NCBI GenBank assembly: GCA_963969495.1 | Contig: OZ018324.1 | Location: 159,925,758 to 159,989,757 of the forward strand | DNA length: 64,000 nucleotides | Direction of reading: 5' to 3' | Origin: Ceratothoa steindachneri | Lineage: Eukaryota > Arthropoda > Malacostraca > Isopoda > Cymothoidae | Shown: positions 57,076 through 64,000 of the stretch, in pieces | Position numbering within the stretch: position 1 is the first letter of the stretch | How the letters are laid out: every line of letters starts with the position of its first letter | Program-made: the position numbers and the translations under genes | The notes under the pieces: generated by a model | Seen by the model: the letters and a program-made list of their open reading frames with translations, nothing else | What the model was told of the DNA's origin: nothing | The model's database searches: none

Positions 57076-58420
57076 GTGGCACAGCCCGTTATTATGCCGG
57101 CTCAAGCCGCAACAGAAGCCCAGGCTCCCGTTTCCTTGGAAATCCCCACCGATCCGGAGTTTGACGTTCTCCGGAGCGAAGATTTTGCCTGCGCCCAGAA
57201 GGGGTGCGCAACTCTCCTACCTATTTTGGAGAAAGCCCAGAATCAAGCAGAAGATTCCACCCATGGAGTTAAGATGGTATCCTACGTCGTGAGGGATGAT
57301 CTTCTGTACCCCTCCTGTTCTGAAGGAACTGACCCCGTATCCCAGTCCTTATGTGTCCCCCGTTTGTATGTCCCCCAAGTTCTTAAGCTCGCCTCTCCTC
57401 CGGACACTTCAATCATAACAAAACTTCACAGAGGGTTTTTAAGTATTTCTCTTAGCTAGGTGCGGCCAACGATATAGCTGATTACTACAAATCGTGCGAT
57501 GTCTGTCAAAAGACATCTGAAAAGGGTGCGTCAAGCCAACTCCCCTTCATAAAAGCCCCATTATAACAAAGTCCTTTTCCCGAGTGGCCATTGGCCTTGT
57601 TGGCCCGATTCATCCGCCGTCCAGTGAAGGACACATGTACGTCCTTCCCCTTTATAGATCTTGCTAACCGTTTCCCCGAAGCAGTCTCCCTTAAGAGGAT
57701 TGATAGAGTCACCCGTACTGAGGCCATAATATCCATTTTTACCCGATTAGGCATCCCTATGGAGGTGTTGTCCGACAGAGGCAGAGAGTTTACCTTCGAG
57801 CTTATGGAGTATGTCAGAAAACTTCTAATAGTAAAGCCCCTGTTTACCACTCCTTTCCACCTAGCTGCAAATGCTATTTACGAAAAATTGAATAGCACTC
57901 TGAAGACCATTCTGAAGAACTTTGTCTCGAACAGCCCTGAGAATGGCACCGTTACTTATGTGTAGTACTTTTTGTGTACAAGGAGATCTCCCACAGGACT
58001 CTTTGTTTCGCCCCCTTTGAATTATTGTATGGCAGTAATGTGCGAGGCCCCCTCTGCATCTTAAAAAAACTCTTTGCCAACCCCAACTGGATAGAGAAAT
58101 TCAGTCCTCTTGCTCCTACCTCTTAGACCTTAGGAAACGCCTAGAGACCTGCATGGACATCGATTACAAGAATGCAGATGTGAACCTGGAGAAATATAGA
58201 ACCTATTTAGACCTAAAATCAAAGGAAATAAGATTTAAGCCTGGAAAGGAGGTGGTCTTGCTACTTACCACGGAGAGCAACAAGCTTCTTAGTCAGTGGA
58301 AGGGCCCCTTCCCCGTCCTCGAGGTCAAAGGTCAAGCGGATTAGCTTATTCGGATCCCCTCTGGAGATAAGGTATTCCACGTAAATATGTTGGAGAAATA
58401 CTACCGCCGCGCGAATGGTA
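57076..58420 (+). pseudogene. Ty3/gypsy-type integrase, first in the gene order
   Basis: Decayed integrase. After an N-terminal segment (57076-57459, LYVPQVLKLAS), the zinc-binding end DYYKSCDVCQK keeps its C-x2-C (57494-57505). Catalytic core: RVAIGLVGPI carries Gly (57593-57595) where the first catalytic Asp is expected. IDLANRFPEAVSL follows, then LSDRGREFTFELM with the second Asp, and FHLAANAIYEKLNSTLKTIL with the Glu. The C-terminal GPY/F-type module is at 58153-58420: EIRFKPGKEVVLLL, NKLLSQWKGPFPVLE, KVFHVNMLEKYYRR. This module is typical of Ty3/gypsy integrases. It ends about 120 bp before the pre-RT region begins, so integrase precedes RT. Stops and compensating frameshifts are present. 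Confidence 0.8.
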
Positions 58421-58489
58421 ATAATTTTGTGGTTCTTGACGAAGAGTCCTCCCCTGGAAGCGTCGTACTCCTCTGACCCCCTCAATGTC

Positions 58490-59950
58490 GTCCAGGTGGT
58501 TTGCATCAAACAAGATGGCGACTACCCACTCCCATCTCTACCTGAGGCCCCAGAATCATCTTTTCCGGCGCTAGACATCTACACCGGGTTAGCCCCTCAC
58601 CAGAATAGTCAACTGCGGCAGCTGCTGAACGACTTCGGTGACGTCCTTTCTGAGACCCCCAGCCGTGCCAAACGCGTCGAACATGACATCATTCTTACTA
58701 CGCAAGAATCTGTCCGTTTGAAGCCATATCCTCTTCCTATCCACCTGAGGCAGGCCTTCAATTCCAAGGTTGATAACTTGCTCAAACTCAATATTATCGA
58801 CCCCTCGAAATCGGATATCTGTTCCCCTATCGTCATGGTTCGAAAACCCGACCGACCAGACTTTCCGAATGTGCGTAGACTTCAGAAAGTTAAACTCTGT
58901 GACGGTTTTAAACGCAGAACCAATCTCACTAATCGACGAGAACCTTCATCTATTCGAGGAAGCCGAGTACATTTCAGAATTAGATCTCTGCAAGGCCTAT
59001 TACCATATTCACCTCTGTGAAAGCGCACTAAAATAGACGGGATTCCGTACCTAGAAAGGACCCATGCAGTTCAAGCGCCTCCCTTTCGGGCTTGTAACAT
59101 CATGCAGTAATTATAACCGGATGATGCACAGAATCGTGGACGACCTGCCCCATTTGTCATTTTACTATGAAAATCTATACGTCGCTACCACTACATGGGA
59201 CCAGGAATTGATCGCCCTTCGAGCCCTTTTGACCATGCTCCTTGAACATGGACTCATCCTTGACCCCAGTAAGTGCTCCTCCGCTTACGATATCATCAAG
59301 TACATCGGCTTCCATATCGTGAAGAACCGAATGGGCACCCAGGAAGAAAAGGTTCAGGCCATAGTAGAAATGTCCCTCCCCCGCAGTAAGAAGCAGCTCC
59401 GGACATTTATGGGATCAGTCTCGTTCTACCGAAGGTTTATCCCCAATTTTGCATCCATATCTGCCCCCCTGTGTGCAATGTTGCAGAAAAGGTCCCCGGA
59501 TCCTCTAACCTGGAACCTTAAAGCCACTTCCAGCTTCCAACAACTAAGGGACAAACTGGCGTCCGCCCCCATCTTGAGGCTCCCAAACCCCACTAAGTCC
59601 TTCAGTCCAGCGACGAAATCCTCGGATGCGTACTCCTCCAGTACGCTGATAGTGGAGAATGCCACCCTGTGGCATATGCGAGTCGAAAGCTATTACAGCG
59701 TGAGAAAAACTAATCGGTAATAGAACGAGAGGCTTTAGCGATTATATGGGCAATTTCAAAATTCAAAATGTATCTAATTTGCAAAGAATTCGTCATAGGG
59801 ACAGACCACCGCCCATTTTCATACCTAAAAATGTTCAGAGTCAAAACGGGCCGATATCCAAAATTTTAAATTATGTATATTCGTGGTTCAGACAACTATG
59901 TGTCTGATAACCTCAGCAGACAATGCCACCTAAACTCGCTGCTCTAGAGT
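58490..59950 (+). pseudogene. Ty3/gypsy-type reverse transcriptase and RNase H
   Basis: Pre-RT region LAPHQNSQLRQLLNDFGDVL, then VEHDIILTT, VRLKPYPLPIHLRQAF, SPIVMVRKPD; after a frameshift, MCVDFRKLNSVTVLNAEPI, ISELDLCKAYYHIHL (first catalytic Asp kept) and QFKRLPFGLVTSC. The active-site box is mutated: FYYENLYV at 59164-59175 replaces YVDD. Thumb region: KYIGFHIVKNRMGTQEEK and RTFMGSVSFYRRFIPNFASI, then DPLTWNLKATSSFQQL. RNase H: HPVAYASRKLLQREKN, EREALAIIWAISKFKMYL, GTDHRPFSYL, RGSDNYVSDNLSR, ending about 59950. No integrase follows. Confidence 0.85.
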
Positions 59951-60117
59951 AGGATGTTTATAGTAATTTTAAGTAGTTTGTATTATACGCCTAGTTCAAA
60001 TCAGTCCCTTAGATGTGTACACCTGTCGATACAGGTCAGGTTTCCCTTCGACCCTTTTATAATCCGCGTCAAATTTGGGGATATCGTTTTTCTTTCCTTT
60101 TGCTCGGAAAGGTACCA

Positions 60118-60136
60118 TCTTTTGGAAGGGAGGAGA
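60118..60136 (+). promoter_or_regulatory. Polypurine tract of the gypsy-type element
   Basis: TTTTGGAAGGGAGGAGA immediately precedes TGTAG, the expected TG start of an LTR. It lies 170 bp after the end of RNase H. In LTR retroelements this tract primes plus-strand DNA synthesis. Confidence 0.6.
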
Positions 60137-60780
60137 TGTAGAAGGATACCCCTCTTTTCCCTTCTTTGCAATGCTTAGCACGTTGCTGGAAGCCACGTGG
60201 TTAGCCAGACCCTACGCGGCTGAGAGCCATATGACGAAGCAAGCCCAGTAGTCCCACCCCATCGTACAATCCAAGTAAATTTCAGCCCCTCGCCAGCAGT
60301 TTCCCCCGCGGAGATAGAGAGAGGGGGTAAAAGAAGTCACTGTCGCCCTCCGCCCTGTAAGCCCCCTTTTTCCTTCCTTAATCTTCTATCCCCATTTTAG
60401 ATGTGAACAAGTAGCTCGAAGCTAATTAATAGAAATTAGACTTTCCCACCGGTAATGATAAATCATTATCCAACTTTTAATTTTCGTCTATATCATTTTG
60501 ATAATTTTTAATTTTTAAATAAAATTTATATTTTCATATGTTTATCCGTAATTAACCTGAACGCCACTCTCGGCCTCGTTATTCAAATCTCGCCAGCCTC
60601 GGACTCAACCTGATTAATTAAGCGTATTGTCCCCGCGCTTCAACGTAGCGTTCAGTCATTGGACGGTTCGCTTTAATAGCCTGAACTCTCCCCCTTCATG
60701 CTAATAATATATTTTTTATTATATGGTCGGTTATATTTAAAGCCGATCCTAATATTGGTATTTGTGCCTGTCTTTTAGTT
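60137..60780 (+). repeat. Probable 3' LTR of the gypsy-type element (end uncertain)
   Basis: Begins TGTAGAAGGATACCCC after the polypurine tract. It has a CT-rich stretch and an AATAAAA polyadenylation-like signal near 60519. No 5' LTR copy is in the window for comparison, so the right end is a guess. Confidence 0.45.
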
Positions 60781-61564
60781 CGATAGTTGTGGGACAAAAG
60801 GTAATATTATAAATGATTTAATGGAAGCGTTATTCGAGTTATTAGAAGAATAATAACTTCGTCTGGCTTTGGAATGACATTAAACAAAGAACCACAAGGG
60901 ATATTTTAAATCACTAAAAGTACAACCAATTAAATTAAGTTCGTCTTGAAGAATGCAGGGACTGCAGATGCGATAAGCTCTTAAGATGTGTGATAAGACG
61001 ACGGATTTTTTAGCTGATTTATCATAGACTAAATAATAATGTATGTACGAATTTGAATTTGTAAGTTTGCGGTATATTGAGTGTATTATTGAGCCGTTGA
61101 CTGCAATAAATTTTGTAAAGAGGAGCAGCAGCGAGTTGTCTGATTCCCACACGGATAAGAACTTAATAGTGGGATATAAGTTGGTGAGATTTGTAAATAA
61201 GTTCTAAAAGTTTTCAAGGTTATTATAGGGCCAGCAAGAGAATAGATCATCAACGCATCTCAGCCAAACCAAATGAAACGGTGTAATTTGAAGTAGTATT
61301 GACCCTATAATATCCATCATAAGTCTTAACACAAAGCTGCCGAATCCAAAACAGAGGCAACTGTGAAAAAAAGGTGACTAAGTAATCTTAGTCGAAATTA
61401 TGTAGACAATGTGACGTAACTGTACCAAGGTTTTGCAAAAAATACTTTTCAATTGTGACGTATACCGAATTAAGGGAGATAAAAAAATACTGAAATTCAG
61501 AGTGCTATTATAATAATAGTAAGATCAAACGGTCAATAAAATTATATTTCGATGGATTCGCAAA
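60781..61564. other. Gene-free AT-rich spacer
   Basis: No gene recognised. The minus frame 60880-61152 contains NSNSYIHYYLVYD, reminiscent of the VYRKPTNT..Y.H block of Penelope-like RTs, and may be a trace of one, but support is weak. Confidence 0.4.
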
Positions 61565-61587
61565 AATATGCTTAGCATATTAGGAGT

Positions 61588-63205
61588 AACATAACATAAC
61601 ATAATTTCACGGATGGCAAAAGCCACAAGGGCCTATCAAAGGTCATCCGCACCTGTCAAAACTCACCCACAAAATGCATCCATAGGATTGTGTCAGATTA
61701 TGCATCTATAATATACAATTTGAACCATCCACAGGAATGCGTCAAAAACAAAGAGCATCACAATCACGGCTCATTAAAATCGAAATCAATCATATTATAC
61801 AATAATAAAAAACTGCATCCACAGGAGTGAGTTCATAATACCCCCCTCCCCCCCAAAAAAACAACAAAATTTAACCCTTCTACCCTATATCTAATCTGCG
61901 TTTGAAAACATTCAAGTTTGGGCTGTCTACTATCTCAGGTGGCAAACTATTCCAGTAATCTACCATTCTATTGGTGAAAATACTTTCTAATATCCAACCA
62001 GCACCTCTATTTTTTAAAATTTTTAAGTGTTGACCCCTAGTTCTATTACTACCTCCCAACTCAAATAACTTGTGAAAATCCAATTTATCTATAACAGAAC
62101 AGAATTTAGAAAGCTCAATCATATCTCCCATCGCACACCTTCTTTCAAAGGAGAACATATTTAGTACCCTCAGTCTATCTTCATATTCAAGGTTCTTCAG
62201 GAAAGGTATTTTTGTTGCCCGCCTTTGATATCATGTCTACAATGTGATGACCATGCTAGTATACACTACTCTAAATATGTCCTGACATACGAGTTGTATT
62301 CTAGCACCCTATTTGCTCTATTCTTTGCCTCAATACACTACTTCGAGCACTTCAATAATCTATCTAGTACTACGCCCAAGCCCTTCTCATTCTCAAATTA
62401 ATTTAGCTAATGCCCATCCATTTCATAGCTAAATTCCATATTATCCATTCCCTCTCCCTTATCTAATTGTTTAGTTACATAATCCATAAAATCCAGTAAA
62501 TTTCTTAAACACGATCTACCTCTTCTAAACCTATGCTGAGAATCATTTATTAAACTACCACTCTCTAGATGGTCAGAAATTTCCTTCTTAACTATCTTCT
62601 CAAGAATTTTACAAACTATAGAAGTTAAGCTTACCGGTCTAAAGTTATTCAGGTCCTTTTTCCTCCCCTTTTAAAATTGGCTATTTCCAATCATTAGGTA
62701 TTTCTTCAAACTCTAGTGATCTAGTATATCTCTTCTCAAGAGCTACTGCAATACTATCTACACCTTCTTTGAGTAACCTAGATTGAATATTGTCTGGGCC
62801 ATTGTCTGGGAATATTGTCTGCCTTTCATATCTTATAGGCCCTATAATAACTATAAATAATTTTATTGGATCTTTATTATTATTTTGAACTAAATTAATT
62901 TATGCTGCCCTTTTACTCTTCTTAAGAATCTTATTTAGCCCTTTCTGGTCGACCTATAATGATTTATATTGTCAAAAGTACTTTCTCTCTGTAATCTATG
63001 GTATGCCCTTTTCTTCTCAGAAATGTTCCTCCCCATCTCCTGATTCCACCACAATGGCTGCCTACATTTCTTCCTAATAGCCTTCATTGGAATACACTGC
63101 TCCTGGAATATGTTTAGTATATTCTTAAAATTGTCCCACATCTCATAAGTATTCTTTCCACTGAATTCTATATCACATCTAATCTGAATTAGCAAGGTGC
63201 ATAAT
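61588..63205 (-). pseudogene. CR1-like LINE with internal deletions and (ACATA)n tail
   Basis: Minus strand from 63205. Linker: PLWWNQEMGRNISEKKRAYH (about 63000-63060), closely like 1.0 kb. RT start is fragmentary (about 62650-62790). Near 62600 the frame-correct CTCAAGAAT is kept. The RT middle with YLDFSKAF and YADD is absent, and sequence jumps to EKGLGVVLDRLLKCSK (about 62370), EYNSYVRTYLE, then LNMKID and MFSFERRCAMGDMIELSKF (62158). ESIFTNRMVDYWNSLPPEIV and NLNVFKRRLD end the protein. The 3' UTR ends in a pentamer tail, AACATAACATAACATAA on the plus strand (61588-61604), unlike the octamer at 41.0 kb. Dead copy. Confidence 0.85.
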
Positions 63206-64000
63206 GGATCATAATCGCTTCCTATAAAAATTTGAATTTTTATTTAATTTGTTTTAAGCAATTACATTTTGTTTTAAATATTAACCGAAGTAACACAATA
63301 TTTAAAATAAGTGAGTACGATAAAGTAAATAATAACTAAGCTTACTTTATGTGAGAGGAACATATGTAGGTACATCAATTGAAAATTCAAAGAAAAATAA
63401 TTCTATACTAGTTAGCGTTATAGCAGTTTTCTCTTCGAACAGAAAATAAAAAACGATTTTTTTATTGCTAACTACTATATTTTTATAGGAATCTCTTTAA
63501 TTGCGCTTTGTATATTTTGTTTCTAACTTTTCTATTGATAACATTTGGACGAAATTTACTAACGAAAAATTTTTAAAAATATGATTAAAAATACACTTCT
63601 ATTTTCTTCATACACCTATATAATGCAGAAAACAAAGGTTCTTCAAATTTGAAAAAATATCCATTCTCGGGAATTTCCAGTTTAACGATAATCTCTTTTA
63701 TCTCTATTTCTAGAAAAAAAAACAACAGAGGAGCAATCTCAAAACGTTACAGTTCATATTAAGTGTGATGTATTTTCTTTAAAGCTGATAAGAGTGGGGT
63801 TGAGTATGTTTTGTAGTTTATTGTGTTTTGCTGCCAATTTTCAGTTTGTTGTTCTTAGATTAGTTTGATGGTATTGTAGGATCACTTTGAAGGAGAGGTA
63901 TATAGTCACCTCTTTACGGGAACCCTCGTGTTACCACTTTATAGGAAGGCTAGTCTCCTCTTTGGAGGGCTCATGATCACTCACTCTTTGGCAGGAGGAG
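63206..64000. other. Gene-free spacer to the window end
   Basis: AT-rich, then a T/G-mixed segment after 63770 containing CTCTTTACGGGAACCC and CTCTTTGGAGGG phrases. No coding region or named element. Confidence 0.5.

Noticed and set aside
60880..61152. Second Penelope-like RT
   Set aside because: Only one weak block (NSNSYIHYY) is visible, not enough for a call.

Overview
This window looks like intergenic, repeat-dominated nuclear DNA from an arthropod, most likely a decapod crustacean. The reasons are many very long (TA)n arrays, a short (TTAGG)n-type run, and mutated relics of transposon families common in crustaceans and insects: CR1/jockey-like LINEs, Tc1/mariner elements of several lineages including a DD41D one, a Penelope-like element, a Ty3/gypsy-type element and tRNA-derived SINEs. 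I found no convincing single-copy host gene, no rRNA, no CRISPR array and no bacterial-style operon. Almost every recognisable protein carries stops, frameshifts or lost catalytic residues. The species assignment is inference.

Layout. 1-1137: 5' part of a CR1-like LINE (minus). 3.6-4.7 kb: second LINE RT relic (minus). 6.3-6.9 kb: Tc1 relic. 7.0-7.7 kb: tRNA-headed SINEs, one ending in (TA)n. 11.07-19.49 kb: a cluster of seven (TA)n arrays interleaved with an inverted pair of hammerhead-like ends, two related hAT-like DNA transposons and a Penelope-like element. 20.9-22.3 kb: TTAGG-like repeats and retroelement ends. 24.2-25.5 kb: LINE ORF1 relic. 26.0-26.4 kb: minisatellite. 27.9-28.8 kb: Tc1 relic. 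32.0-32.3 kb: mariner relic. 35.9-37.1 kb: 49-bp minisatellite, tandem SINE unit, two (TA)n arrays. 37.5-38.3 kb: relic of an uncharacterised repeated protein family. 41.0-41.6 kb: CR1 3' end. 42.4-44.6 kb: a 395-bp duplication and a higher-order 120-bp tandem array. 45.06-46.09 kb: Tc1 element. 46.2-48.4 kb: LINE ORF1 relic (minus). 52.3-55.2 kb: a long decayed LINE (plus). 55.28-56.59 kb: a whole mariner of the DD41D type. 57.1-60.7 kb: a gypsy-type element with integrase before reverse transcriptase. 61.6-63.2 kb: another CR1-like LINE (minus).

How the parts fit together. The most interesting structure is at 11.07-19.49 kb. Retroelement and SINE 3' ends here, and at 7.0 and 36.5 kb, run directly into (TA)n. 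Two distinct hAT-like transposons (11363-14228 and 16373-19072) begin and end, at recognisable terminal inverted repeats, exactly inside (TA)n arrays. A simple model is that retroelement tails seed (TA)n tracts, which expand and then act as landing sites for a DNA transposon family. A near-perfect 160-bp palindrome at 11129-11291, whose arms each carry a hammerhead-ribozyme-like core and each end outward in (TA)n, fits the same picture. The gypsy-type element at 57-60 kb is the other structural oddity, because its IN-RT-RNase H order is the reverse of ordinary Ty3/gypsy elements.
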